Counted from the stretch's first letter, positions 28,109-39,101 are shown. The stretch: 64,000 nucleotides of DNA from Acinetobacter higginsii (GCF_000369525.1 NZ_KB850072.1:248001-312000), one strand, 5' to 3'. The notes: a model not told the origin generated them from the sequence alone. Translations and numbers: made by a program.

Positions 28109-29422
28109 ATGTTTGATTACGTCAATGAATTGTGGCAGATTTTCCTAAATCGACCTGACCATCTGGCAGTCTTGAGTATCATCCCTGTGACCGCCTTTGT
28201 AACATGGGCACACGTATGGATGGCATTGAAAATGGTATTTTACCCAATCAACTTTTGGGGCTTCCATTTAGGACCATTACCTGTCGGTTGGCAAGGAATT
28301 GTGCCACGTAAAGCTGGACGTATTTCAGGCATCATCACTGATAACACGCTATCTAAATTGGGTTCATTGCGAGAGTTTTTAGAAGCAATGGATCCAGAAG
28401 ATATGGCGATGATCATCGGTGAGCAGGTAGGGTTTGAGCTTGAGCATCTGATTGATGAAGTGATGATTGATCGTAATGCTGTACTTTGGGAAAACCTACC
28501 TTATTCGATTAAGCGTCGTATCTACGCGCAAGCACATAAACAGTTACCCACGACACTTAGGGAACTTGTGACTGAGCTGACCATGAACGTTGAGTCACTG
28601 GTGGACATGCGTGAAATGGTGGTGAGCCAAATGGAAGGTGACCGCCGTTTAATGGTACGCATGTTCCTGAAAGTGGGTCAGAAAGAAATTAATTTTATTT
28701 GGCATATCAGTGCATTAATAGGGATGTTCTTTGGTATATTCCAAATGATCGTTTGGTTTGTAGTGCCATGGCACTGGACGGTTCCGTTTTGGGCAGCAAT
28801 CTGGGGCTTTTTAACCAACTGGATTGCGATCTGGATGGTCTTCAATCCGATTGAACCACACTATATTCGTTATCCGCAGATTTTTCGTCTGACCAAAGAC
28901 CGCAAATTTCCTTGGATTGTGCCTGTGTTAAAGATTGGTACTTACAACGTTCAAGGCGCATTTATGAAGCGTCAGGAAGAGGTTTCCGATGTATTTGCCA
29001 GTGTAGTGACTGAAGATTTAATTACCTTAAAGTCCATCATGACTGAAATGATGTATGGTAGTAGAAAAGACAAAACTCGTCGTATTGTCAAGCGTCATAT
29101 CAATGAAATTATGGAAACTCCACTGGTCAGAACCTCATTGCAGCTTTCATTAGGGCCAAGAGAATATGCTAGACTCAAGACCGACTTGATTGATCGCTCA
29201 ATTGAAATTACCATGGGACCAGTATGTGACCCAGCTTTGAATGCAAGTCGTGCGCAGAAGATCTTTCAAATGTTTAGAGACCGCATCCGTGAACTAACAC
29301 CGAAAGAGTTCCAAAACTTATTGCGTCCTGCGTTCCAAGAAGATGAGTGGATCTTAATTGTACTCGGTGGGGTGACTGGTTTCTTTGCTGGTTTAATTCA
29401 CTTATTTGTTGCTTTCTTATAA
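28109..29422 (+). CDS. DUF445 family membrane protein
   Basis: 437 residues. A hydrophobic N-terminal segment (about 19-42) with ALKMVFYPINFWGFHLGPLP is followed by a soluble helical stretch. A central membrane region (about 195-250) holds GFLTNWIAIWMVFNPIEP, which matches the DUF445 signature of conserved TNW and NPI(E/K) motifs. A last segment lies at the C-terminus (ILIVLGGVTGFFAGLIHLF). The family (YheB-like in Bacillus) has no defined activity. AGAGAG precedes the ATG. It stands before adk with an 80-bp gap. Confidence 0.85.
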   Translation: MFDYVNELWQIFLNRPDHLAVLSIIPVTAFVTWAHVWMALKMVFYPINFWGFHLGPLPVGWQGIVPRKAGRISGIITDNTLSKLGSLREFLEAMDPEDMAMIIGEQVGFELEHLIDEVMIDRNAVLWENLPYSIKRRIYAQAHKQLPTTLRELVTELTMNVESLVDMREMVVSQMEGDRRLMVRMFLKVGQKEINFIWHISALIGMFFGIFQMIVWFVVPWHWTVPFWAAIWGFLTNWIAIWMVFNPIEPHYIRYPQIFRLTKDRKFPWIVPVLKIGTYNVQGAFMKRQEEVSDVFASVVTEDLITLKSIMTEMMYGSRKDKTRRIVKRHINEIMETPLVRTSLQLSLGPREYARLKTDLIDRSIEITMGPVCDPALNASRAQKIFQMFRDRIRELTPKEFQNLLRPAFQEDEWILIVLGGVTGFFAGLIHLFVAFL

Positions 29423-29493
29423 TTAATTTGATGTTGGTTGAGTGATAAGTCTGTATGATATTGCTCAATTTAAGATTTATTGTTTTTAAATGA

Positions 29494-30159
<666 letters not shown>

Positions 30160-30176
30160 TTTAAGTTGCAGATTTT

Positions 30177-30206
30177 AAAAGAGCTCTGAATACAGAGCTC
30201 TTTTTA
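30177..30206 (+). terminator. terminator after adk
   Basis: AAAAGAGCTCTG-AATA-CAGAGCTCTTTTT, 18 nt after the adk stop. Confidence 0.9.
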
Positions 30207-30220
30207 TTTGGAGGAAGCTC

Positions 30221-30403
30221 ATGCTAAAAGTTGTTTTGATTTTAGTGGTCATTTTCAGCATCGTTTTACTGTTATTTCTTTTGTACCAAAGTCAGAAAAT
30301 GCTGCGTCATGTGCAACAGCAACAAGCCTTGGAAAATAGAAAAAATGGTAAAGCTCGCCAATTACATCCAAAACTGCAACAGCAAAAAAAACCTCAGGAT
30401 TAA
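30221..30403 (+). CDS. small single-span membrane protein, unknown function
   Basis: 60 residues. Residues 3-23 are a membrane helix (KVVLILVVIFSIVLLLFLL), followed by a Gln/Lys-rich basic tail. A strong GGAGGA precedes the ATG, supporting a real gene. It ends inside the loop of a terminator shared with the convergent nth gene. Confidence 0.72.
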   Translation: MLKVVLILVVIFSIVLLLFLLYQSQKMLRHVQQQQALENRKNGKARQLHPKLQQQKKPQD

Positions 30404-30416
30404 CTGAGGTTTTTTA
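30386..30416. terminator. shared bidirectional terminator containing both stop codons
   Basis: AAAACCTCAG-GATTAA-CTGAGGTTTT with A and T runs. The loop GATTAA (30398-30403) holds the TAA of the small membrane protein (30401-30403) and, on the other strand, the TAA of nth (30400-30402). Confidence 0.9.
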
Positions 30417-31086
30417 TTGCGATTGGTTTGCTTGCACCAAATTCAAACCGATCTGGCCAGTTACAGACATCTGCAACGATACATTCACCACATTTCGGTT
30501 TACGTGCGATACAGCAATAACGACCATGTAAGATCAGCCAGTGATGGGCATCAATAATAAATTCTTTCGGAATTACTTTAATCAAGCGATCTTCTACTTC
30601 TAAAACATTTTTTCCAACAGCTAAACCAGTGCGGTTACCGACACGAAAAATGTGCGTATCAACGGCCATGGTCGGCTGACCAAAAGCAGTATTCAGTACC
30701 ACGTTCGCCGTTTTACGTCCTACACCGGGGAGGGCTTCCAATTCTTTACGTGTTTCTGGAATTTGACCTTGATATTGATCCACCAAAATTCGGCAGGTTT
30801 TAATCACGTTTTCAGCTTTAGAATTATATAAGCCAATGGTCTTGATATATGATTTTAAACCATCAATTCCGAGGTCTAAAATGGCTTGAGCGGTATTGGC
30901 ATCAGGATAGAGTTTATCCGTGGCTTTGTTGACGCTGACATCAGTTGCTTGAGCAGACAGCAATACTGCAATCAGTAGCTCAAAAGGAGAGGAATAGTTC
31001 AGCTCGGTCTGAGGATGTGGTCTCTGTTCACGTAAACGTTCAAAAAAGGTCTGGATCTGCTTTTTAGTCATATTTTTTACGGACAT
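30400..31086 (-). CDS. nth: endonuclease III
   Basis: 228 residues. This DNA glycosylase/AP lyase removes oxidised pyrimidines. The helix-hairpin-helix LEALPGVGRKTANVV carries the catalytic lysine, the catalytic aspartate lies in AVDTHIFRV, and the [4Fe-4S] loop CIARKPKCGECIVADVC fits C-x6-C-x2-C-x5-C. The ATG follows the rnfB stop directly (TAAATG) with GGAGGT just upstream, so the genes are coupled. Confidence 0.96.
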   Translation of the reverse strand: MSVKNMTKKQIQTFFERLREQRPHPQTELNYSSPFELLIAVLLSAQATDVSVNKATDKLYPDANTAQAILDLGIDGLKSYIKTIGLYNSKAENVIKTCRILVDQYQGQIPETRKELEALPGVGRKTANVVLNTAFGQPTMAVDTHIFRVGNRTGLAVGKNVLEVEDRLIKVIPKEFIIDAHHWLILHGRYCCIARKPKCGECIVADVCNWPDRFEFGASKPIAIKNLS

Positions 31087-31884
31087 TTAGACCTCCTGCA
31101 ACTCAGTTAGACGTTGTTGTAAAGCAATTAATTGGGCTTGCTTTGATTCATCAGCACGAACACTGAGTTGTTTTTCAAGTTTTTTAATCTGGGTGCGTAC
31201 TTTTGCAAGTTCGATTGTTGTTTTCGCATCGAGTGTGGTGTTTTCTTTCGGCTTATCCGCCAAGGTTATCACGGGGACATTATTGAGCGCCTGAGAAAAT
31301 TGGGCGAAAAACTCCACATCAATTTCAGCACGTACAATTGGCCCTTTACGGCTCAAGCGACGTTTTTCTTCACGTTGGATATGCGCGTAATAACGATGTC
31401 TTAAATCATCCTGTTCAGCCGTACGTTGCGTTGTGGTGGGTAAAGGTTGGGTATCTTCAACCAGATCAATGCAGTCGACTGGACAAGGTGGAATGCATAA
31501 CTCACAACCCGTACACAGGTCAGTCAAAATACTGTGCATTAATTTTCCACTACCAATAATCGCATCGACAGGGCAGGCACTAATACATTTGGTACAGCCA
31601 ATACATTCATCTTCACGAATCACAGCTTTGATCCGTTGTGGTCGACCATCCAGTTGAATATCCCAAACGCTGGGTTCAGCTTTGAGTTGCGGGCGTTCTA
31701 ACAAGGCTGCCAGTGCATCTGCAACAGGTTGTCCACCAGGCACACATTTATTGGCTTCCTCACCCTCTGCAATCGATTTTGCATAAGGTAAGCAGCCATC
31801 ACGATGCCCGCATAAACCACATTGTGTTTGTGGTAACAGTTGGTCAATTTGGACAATAAGCGCATGTTGTGCAGTTGGGGACAT
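31087..31884 (-). CDS. rnfB: RnfB/RsxB-like ferredoxin, solitary
   Basis: About 265 residues from the [12 protein letters not shown]. The family layout is clear: an N-terminal Fe-S domain ([26 protein letters not shown]), then two [4Fe-4S] ferredoxin motifs ([32 protein letters not shown]). It lacks the N-terminal membrane helix of RnfB in E. coli RsxB, and it has a C-terminal extension with a coiled-coil end ([20 protein letters not shown]). No rnfACDGE genes lie around it; only nth, the usual rnf neighbour, remains. It probably acts as a soluble electron carrier, possibly for another Fe-S enzyme or for Nth. Confidence 0.85.
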   Translation of the reverse strand: MSPTAQHALIVQIDQLLPQTQCGLCGHRDGCLPYAKSIAEGEEANKCVPGGQPVADALAALLERPQLKAEPSVWDIQLDGRPQRIKAVIREDECIGCTKCISACPVDAIIGSGKLMHSILTDLCTGCELCIPPCPVDCIDLVEDTQPLPTTTQRTAEQDDLRHRYYAHIQREEKRRLSRKGPIVRAEIDVEFFAQFSQALNNVPVITLADKPKENTTLDAKTTIELAKVRTQIKKLEKQLSVRADESKQAQLIALQQRLTELQEV

Positions 31885-32259
31885 GTATCGAAGATGAAGC
31901 AAAAAAACAGGGAGCTTAGTATAGCAAATAATGATTTATCGCGGCGAAGCAATCGAAAAATATCCGTAGCGTTGAAAATAGGTTGTGCTTATAAATAGTG
32001 CTTTTATTGATGTTTTTTAGTGCAATTAAGTTTTCAGATAAATCTGCTTTCCTGTTGGAATGTGACTTTTTCTACATTTTTGACCTTCATTTATTATATA
32101 AATAATGAATATTTATTAACATAAGTAAATGATTTTAATTAATAAAAATAGTTAAGCTTAAAAATAATATTGTGATGAAATAGTAATCTGTATTTAATAG
32201 ATGGAAACTCTATTTTGGTGCATTTTTAGCACCAAGATAAATCACAAGCTCGGGGGTGA
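31885..32259 (+). promoter_or_regulatory. AT-rich gdhA upstream region with one hairpin
   Basis: No gene is seen in this 375-bp gap. The one structured element is TTGGTGC-ATTTTTA-GCACCAA (32215-32235), ending 24 nt before the gdhA start. It could be an operator or a leader hairpin controlling gdhA. The rest is AT-rich. Confidence 0.45.
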
Positions 32260-33606
<1,347 letters not shown>

Positions 33607-33650
33607 AAATCGTACGAAATCCCTCTTTAATAAAGAGGGGGCTTCCCATA

Positions 33651-33685
33651 AAAAATCCGATGACAAAGCATCGGATTTTTTTATT
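33651..33685. terminator. bidirectional terminator after gdhA
   Basis: AAAAATCCGATG-ACAAAG-CATCGGATTTTT with T runs. A second hairpin CCCTCTTT-AAT-AAAGAGGG lies just upstream at 33621-33639. It serves gdhA and the convergent lipoprotein gene. Confidence 0.88.
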
Positions 33686-33696
33686 TCTGAATGAAA

Positions 33697-34803
33697 TTAT
33701 GGTTTTTTCACAATCTCTTGCTCAACAACCATATCGAGTACGTCTGCAATGCTTGATTGGTCAGCAGCAGGGTTTTTAATGTCAAAACGTTTAACACGTA
33801 CAATCACACGTTGTTGTGGGTTGTGTTCAAAACCTTCGATTTGACCGTAGTACAATGACCAGTTTTTATCTGCGTAAGTTTTTAAACCTTTGTCATCATA
33901 TTTGATTTCACGAACTTGCATACAAGTTTGTGGTGCCACGCCTGTGCAAGATTTAGTTTCAGGTGAAATTTCTAAGAAAACTGTTTTACCTTCAGACTGG
34001 TATTTTGCTTCTGGGGTCATTTTACCAACGAAAGTATATTTTTGACCTTTAGCATCCGCGATTACCAATGTTGGTTGCTCTGGGTTGGCTGTATTTACTT
34101 CAAACGCGATTTGACGTTTTTGTAGAAGATCACCCGCGAATTTTTCTTGCGCCATCAATGCTGGTTCACATGCCATCATGGTTGATGCACCATCACCTGT
34201 AGCGATTAAACCATTTTCAATTTTCCATGATGTATTTAAACGGTTGCAACCTGTGTCTACAGATAAGCGATCATTGGCTAAGAAGCTTAATACGATTGGA
34301 CGTTTAGTATTAGCAGGTTGATATGACCAAGTGTAGTTAGTTAATACGTTGCTATTTGCCACTTTTGCACCTGTAAATACATGCTTTTGACCTTTGGCAT
34401 CAGTAACAGTCAAAATTGCTTGACCATTTACTGTGCTGATTTCAAATGGTACTTTTTTCTCGCTGAAGATGTCAGCAGATAAGCGCTCTTGCTGCATTAA
34501 ATCATCAGCACAAGCCATCATTGTTGATACAAGCGGGGACGTTACAATCTTGTTGTTTTCAACAGCCCAAGTACCGCCTTGGTTGTTACAGCCAGTTTGG
34601 ATTGCAAGTTTTTGGTCAGCGTTAAAAGATAACACTAAAGGTTTAGATGCTTTAGAACCTTGGTAGGTCCAATTATATTCAGTTAGGTTTTTTGCAGCAG
34701 TTGTATTAATTTGAGAAATTACATTATCAGTTACATTTTGCACAGTTTGGCACGCCATTAAAGAAAGCGGAAGTAATGCAAGAACTAAATATTTGATTTT
34801 CAT
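33697..34803 (-). CDS. lipoprotein with two META domains and a DUF4377 tail
   Basis: About 368 residues from the ATG MKIKYLVL. The lipobox LMAC gives an N-terminal lipid. Two META (HslJ-like) modules follow, each with the same order: an NYTW/EYNWTYQ start, a TGCN loop (TGCNNQGG, then TGCNRLNT), the STMMAC core (STMMACADDLMQQE, then STMMACEPALMAQE). The last 110 residues match DUF4377 (YKSEGK-type start, ETKSCTGVAPQTCMQVRE, NWSLYYGQIEGFEH). META proteins are linked to heat-shock/novobiocin resistance in E. coli (HslJ). The doubled module here is a likely internal duplication. The exact role is unknown. Confidence 0.82.
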   Translation of the reverse strand: MKIKYLVLALLPLSLMACQTVQNVTDNVISQINTTAAKNLTEYNWTYQGSKASKPLVLSFNADQKLAIQTGCNNQGGTWAVENNKIVTSPLVSTMMACADDLMQQERLSADIFSEKKVPFEISTVNGQAILTVTDAKGQKHVFTGAKVANSNVLTNYTWSYQPANTKRPIVLSFLANDRLSVDTGCNRLNTSWKIENGLIATGDGASTMMACEPALMAQEKFAGDLLQKRQIAFEVNTANPEQPTLVIADAKGQKYTFVGKMTPEAKYQSEGKTVFLEISPETKSCTGVAPQTCMQVREIKYDDKGLKTYADKNWSLYYGQIEGFEHNPQQRVIVRVKRFDIKNPAADQSSIADVLDMVVEQEIVKKP

Positions 34804-34994
34804 ATTCAAAACAACGATAAATAAATAACAGACATAAGCTTAAAGGATTCTTAAAAAGAGAACATGTCATCCTTTTAGCAATTAAGTTTGTTAAATGTTT
34901 CTATTTGTAAAATTTTGGAAAAATATAGCAGATTTATAGGCTTGCCGTTATTTTGAGCAAGCCCATTTTATTTTTATGTGATGTAGTTGGTTAT

Positions 34995-35768
34995 TTAATC
35001 AAAACGATAAATATCCATACCCAACGAGCCCATCGAGAAGCTGCTATGTACAATATTGAAACGATGACCTGTACCCATTGCAAAGAATAGTGGCGCAAGG
35101 TGCTCAAGGCTCGGGTGATTACGCTCAATATAAGGCAAAGATGGCCAATCTAGTACCGCATCGTAATCTTGATGACTGAGTTTACTGACCACTGTATTAC
35201 GGAAAGTACTGGCCCATGCGGGTACATCGGCATCAGCATGCCATGACAATTCAGCCAGATTGTGAGTAATACTACCTGAACCGATCAACAGAATTTGTTG
35301 CTCTCGTAAAGGTGAGAGTACTTCTCCAACATGGTAAATGTCATCAGCACTCATATAAAGGGGGAGTGAAATCTCAATCACTGGGATATCTGCATCTGGA
35401 TACATGTGCAAAAGCGGCATCCAGACGCCATGATCGCGTGGACGGGTACTATTGGCATGTGCAGAAATACCCGCTGTTGCAAAGCGCGAGAGGATTTCTT
35501 CTGCCAGTTTTGGTGCGCCTGCCGCAGGGTAACGAATGTCATATAATTCAGGCGGAAAGCCACGGAAGTCATGCCACGTTTCTGGGCGTGTTGAAGTGTT
35601 GACTTCTAAGGCTTGGCTTTCCCAGTGCGCTGACATCACCACAATGGCCTGTGGTTTCGGCAAGTTACTGCCCAGACGATGCAGTGCAGGACCCACTTGC
35701 TCTGGATCAAGTGCCAGCATGGGCGAACCATGAGAAATAAATAATCCGGGTAAAGTTTGCAGATCCAT
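34995..35768 (-). CDS. ygiD: extradiol dioxygenase, DODA/YgiD family
   Basis: 257 residues. This class-III extradiol ring-cleaving family includes E. coli YgiD and plant DOPA dioxygenase. Seen: LFISHGSPMLAL with a metal-ligand histidine, MSAHWES (second histidine), RPRDHGVWMPLLHM and GSGSITHNLAEL. It would cleave a catechol such as DOPA with O2 and a divalent metal. The physiological substrate is not known. A perfect palindrome lies about 80 bp upstream of the start. Confidence 0.9.
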   Translation of the reverse strand: MDLQTLPGLFISHGSPMLALDPEQVGPALHRLGSNLPKPQAIVVMSAHWESQALEVNTSTRPETWHDFRGFPPELYDIRYPAAGAPKLAEEILSRFATAGISAHANSTRPRDHGVWMPLLHMYPDADIPVIEISLPLYMSADDIYHVGEVLSPLREQQILLIGSGSITHNLAELSWHADADVPAWASTFRNTVVSKLSHQDYDAVLDWPSLPYIERNHPSLEHLAPLFFAMGTGHRFNIVHSSFSMGSLGMDIYRFD

Positions 35769-35847
35769 AAATAAACACCTGAAAGGGAATACACCATTAT
35801 CCTGACAAATTCAGTACTGCAGTGATAGCCCTTAAATTTCAACATGT

Positions 35848-35865
35848 TGTTCTAAAATTAGAACA
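35848..35865. promoter_or_regulatory. perfect palindrome upstream of the dioxygenase gene
   Basis: TGTTCTAA-AA-TTAGAACA, 8-bp arms around two bases. It is about 80 bp upstream of the dioxygenase start and 3 nt past the rlmH stop. No T run follows on either strand, so an operator is more likely than a terminator. Confidence 0.45.
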
Positions 35866-35868
35866 GTT

Positions 35869-36348
35869 TTAAGCACGATGGTACGGGTGGTTATGATTAA
35901 TACTCATGGCACGATAAAGTTGCTCAATCAGTAGAATACGTACCATTGGGTGCGGCATGGTCAGTTTTGACAATGACCAATGCCAAGCAGCAGCTTTACG
36001 AACAGCATCGGAATGCCCATCAGGACCACCAATTGCAATCGCAATATCATTGCCTTCAAGCATCCATTGTTTCATCGTATCAGCTAACTTTTCCGTACTC
36101 AGCTCACGACCATTTACTTCTAAAGCAATCAAGGTTTCATTGGATTTGAGTGCATTTAGAATACTTTCACCTTCAATTTGACAGTATTTCAAAATATCTG
36201 CCTCAGAGTCATTTTTGCCACGCTTTGCCATTGGAAGCTCAATCACCTGTGTTTGTACAAAGGGCTGGATACGTTTGAAATAGTCTTCAAATCCAGTTAA
36301 CACCCAAGCAGGCATTTTTTGACCAATGGTGAGAATGCGGATTTTCAT
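35869..36348 (-). CDS. rlmH: 23S rRNA (pseudouridine(1915)-N3)-methyltransferase
   Basis: 159 residues, the full SPOUT-family length. RlmH methylates pseudouridine 1915 in helix 69. The N-terminus MKIRILTIGQKMPAWV, the SAM knot AIAIGGPDGHS and the C-terminal LSKLTMPHPMVRILLIEQLYRAMSI-type region (shown in part) with HPYHRA are all typical. Confidence 0.96.
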   Translation of the reverse strand: MKIRILTIGQKMPAWVLTGFEDYFKRIQPFVQTQVIELPMAKRGKNDSEADILKYCQIEGESILNALKSNETLIALEVNGRELSTEKLADTMKQWMLEGNDIAIAIGGPDGHSDAVRKAAAWHWSLSKLTMPHPMVRILLIEQLYRAMSINHNHPYHRA

Positions 36349-36460
36349 AGGCGTGTGTGCTTGAGGAAATGAGCCCTATTATAAACGCTGTTCTTTGTTA
36401 CATGCAGGTAAGTATGGTTTATCTAGTCATAAAAAATACAAAAAGCAGTTGTAGCATAGT

Positions 36461-36577
36461 CATAAAAAACGCAGCTCAAAACGCGTATGAGCTGCGATCA
36501 AAGTGCCATCCGTCTGGAGTTCGGATGGCGCTAAAATGAGTTCATGAGTCAAATTTAGCCTTTGTTTTTATCGACTC
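36461..36577 (-). ncRNA. candidate small RNA between lon and rlmH
   Basis: On the minus strand a promoter TTGAAA (36606-36611), a 16-bp spacer and CATAAT (36584-36589) predict a start near 36577. The transcript would carry a 9-bp hairpin (GCCATCCG / CGGATGGC, 36505-36529) and end in a terminator hairpin (CGCAGCTCA / TGAGCTGCG, 36470-36496) followed by T6. The loop of the first hairpin reads GGA on the plus strand only. About 115 nt, no ORF. It is separated from lon by lon's own terminator and from rlmH by about 110 bp. Confidence 0.45.
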
Positions 36578-36625
36578 TATTTTATTATGCCGCATGTTGG
36601 TTATTTTTCAACCATATTGTGTAAC

Positions 36626-36653
36626 AAAAAAAGAGAGCCGAAGCTCTCTTTTA
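36626..36653 (-). terminator. terminator of lon
   Basis: AAAAGAGAGC-TTCG-GCTCTCTTTT on the minus strand, followed by T's, 20 nt after the lon stop. Confidence 0.88.
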
Positions 36654-36671
36654 TGTCCAATCATTTACTGA

Positions 36672-39101
36672 TTAGTGACGTGCTGCTTTTGCTTCTTCGA
36701 CTGGTTTTACAATCGGTGTCTTTGGCAAAGGCTTTGGTGTATCTGTCAGTGCTAAAGGTAGAATTTCATCAATGCTTTTCACTGCTTTGATTTCTAATCC
36801 TTCTTTGACATTGTCAGGAATTTCAGCCAAATCACGGACGTTATCTTGTGGAATAAACACCAGTTTGATTCCACCACGGTGAGCCGCAAGAAGTTTCTCT
36901 TTTAAGCCACCAATACGCATCGCGCGACCACCTAAACTGGTTTCACCTGTCATCGCGATATCTGGACGAATCGGAATACCTGTAAATGCCGACACAAGGG
37001 CAGTGGTCAGGGCTAAACCAGCAGATGGACCATCTTTTGGCGTTGCGCCTTCAGGCAAGTGAACATGCACATCTGTTTCTTCAAAACGTGATGCTTCAAT
37101 TCCCAATTCATCAGCACGCGTACGTACTACAGTCATCGCAGCGGTAATTGATTCCTTCATTACATCACCAAGTGAACCAGTAGTAATGAATTTACCTTTA
37201 CCTTTGACTGCTGCAACTTCAATGGTAAGTAATTCACCACCGACAGAGGTCCAAGCCAAGCCATTAACACGACCCACTTGTGCTTCATCTTCTGCAATAC
37301 CGAAGTCAAACTTATGTGGACCTAAGTATTCAGGAAGATTGGCTGAAGTCACGTCAATCTGTAAGTTTTTAGACTTCTTGCTCACCGCTTCTTTCACGAC
37401 TTTACGGGCAATTTTAGACACTTCACGCTCTAAACTACGAACACCCGCTTCACGTGTATAACGTTGTACGATGTCGCGGATTGCCTCTTCGTGAACAGTC
37501 AATTCTTTTGCACGTAAACCATTGTTCTTGATCGCTTTTGGAACAAGGTAACGTTCAGCAATATTCACTTTTTCATCTTCGGTATAACCCGGAAGACGAA
37601 TGACTTCCATACGATCCAGCAAGGCCTCAGGAATATTCATGCTGTTTGCAGTACAGATGAACATCACTTCTGAAAGGTCAAGGTCAAGATCTAAATAATG
37701 GTCATTGAACTTGCTGTTTTGTGATGGATCAAGTACTTCAAGCAACGCTGAAGCAGGATCACCACGGTAATCTTGTGCCATCTTGTCGATTTCATCGAGT
37801 AAGAACAATGGGTTCTTGACACCGACTTTCGTCAATGACTGCACGATCTTACCTGGCATCGCACCAATATAAGTACGACGGTGACCACGAATCTCGGCTT
37901 CATCACGTACACCACCGAGTGCCATACGGACAAACTCACGACCTGTTGCTTTTGCAACTGATTCACCGAGTGAAGTCTTACCAACACCTGGAGGACCAAC
38001 CAAACATAGGATCGGACCTTTGAGTTTTTTAACACGAGACTGAACTGCCAAGTATTCAACAATACGATCTTTTACGTCATCTAAGCCGTAATGATCTGTA
38101 TCAAGAATTTCCTGTGCTTTCGCAAGGTTAATACTGACCTTGCTGGCTTTATTCCAAGGCGTATCTAAAATAACTTCTAGATAGTTGCGAACAACAGCAG
38201 CTTCGCTTGAAGCAGGTTGCATCGCTTTCAGCTTACGAAACTCAGCTTCAGCTTTTTTACGTACGTGCTCAGGTAAATCTGCTTCCGCAAGACGTTTTTC
38301 AATTTCTGCAACGTCATCTTCCGCACCGCCATTCATATCGGAAAGTTCACGTTGAATGACCTTCATTTTTTCATTTAGAAAGTATTCACGTTGGTTCTTT
38401 TCCATTTGGCGTTTTACACTGTCATGCAGCGTTTGCTCAATTTGCTGTTCAGCAGATTGATTCATCAAATAGCTCATTAACTCTTGTAAGTGATCTTCAA
38501 ACTCGTCGTGCTCTAAAAATTTTTGTTTCACTTCAATATTTAAAGGTACACGAGTTGCAACGAAGAACATCAATTGCAATAAGTCTTCGATTTTGTTTGC
38601 TGCTGCAACGAGTTCACGTGCATTACGTAGTTTCGCTTCTGCATATTGAGCGAATAGGGTACGTAATTCATTTAAGCGAGTCTCTTGGGTCTCTTCGTCC
38701 AAAGGTAATGTCATTGGGCTTAAATGATGTTCAGCTGTTAAGTATTCTTCTCCGTCAATAATGCGTTCTAACTTAGAACGATGTAGACCTTCAATAAGTA
38801 CTTTAATGCAGTTTTCATCATTTTCATGATTGACTACTTGTACGATCTTAGCCACGGTTCCATATTGATAGAGATTATCGTGATCAATTTCTTCTGTGAG
38901 CGAATCTTTTTGCGCAACTACAAATACTAAATTGTCACTGTTACGAGCCACATCCACTGCATTGATCGATTTTTCACGACCCACGAATAGCGCGATTTGC
39001 ATGTGTGGATACACCACAACATCACGTAACGCTAATAGTGGTAATACACTTGGAACCTGTGGCTCTAAGCTAGTTTCATTGTTTAAGATATATTCAGACA
39101 T
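36672..39101 (-). CDS. lon: ATP-dependent Lon protease
   Basis: 809 residues from the ATG MSEYILNN, which has AGGAG 5 nt upstream (a GTG two codons earlier is open). Order: LON substrate-binding domain (LPLLALRDVVVYPHM), a coiled middle, the AAA+ module with Walker A GPPGVGKTSLGES and Walker B PLFLLDEIDKM, and the serine-lysine protease domain with KDGPSAGLA and the lysine in GGLKEKLLAAHRGG. It degrades damaged and regulatory proteins in the cytosol. Confidence 0.96.
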   Translation of the reverse strand: MSEYILNNETSLEPQVPSVLPLLALRDVVVYPHMQIALFVGREKSINAVDVARNSDNLVFVVAQKDSLTEEIDHDNLYQYGTVAKIVQVVNHENDENCIKVLIEGLHRSKLERIIDGEEYLTAEHHLSPMTLPLDEETQETRLNELRTLFAQYAEAKLRNARELVAAANKIEDLLQLMFFVATRVPLNIEVKQKFLEHDEFEDHLQELMSYLMNQSAEQQIEQTLHDSVKRQMEKNQREYFLNEKMKVIQRELSDMNGGAEDDVAEIEKRLAEADLPEHVRKKAEAEFRKLKAMQPASSEAAVVRNYLEVILDTPWNKASKVSINLAKAQEILDTDHYGLDDVKDRIVEYLAVQSRVKKLKGPILCLVGPPGVGKTSLGESVAKATGREFVRMALGGVRDEAEIRGHRRTYIGAMPGKIVQSLTKVGVKNPLFLLDEIDKMAQDYRGDPASALLEVLDPSQNSKFNDHYLDLDLDLSEVMFICTANSMNIPEALLDRMEVIRLPGYTEDEKVNIAERYLVPKAIKNNGLRAKELTVHEEAIRDIVQRYTREAGVRSLEREVSKIARKVVKEAVSKKSKNLQIDVTSANLPEYLGPHKFDFGIAEDEAQVGRVNGLAWTSVGGELLTIEVAAVKGKGKFITTGSLGDVMKESITAAMTVVRTRADELGIEASRFEETDVHVHLPEGATPKDGPSAGLALTTALVSAFTGIPIRPDIAMTGETSLGGRAMRIGGLKEKLLAAHRGGIKLVFIPQDNVRDLAEIPDNVKEGLEIKAVKSIDEILPLALTDTPKPLPKTPIVKPVEEAKAARH

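Noticed and set aside
36470..36531. The two hairpins downstream of lon considered as a second lon terminator pair
   Set aside because: lon already has a strong terminator at 36626-36653, and a promoter-like element lies between; a separate transcript explains them better, though read-through from lon cannot be excluded.
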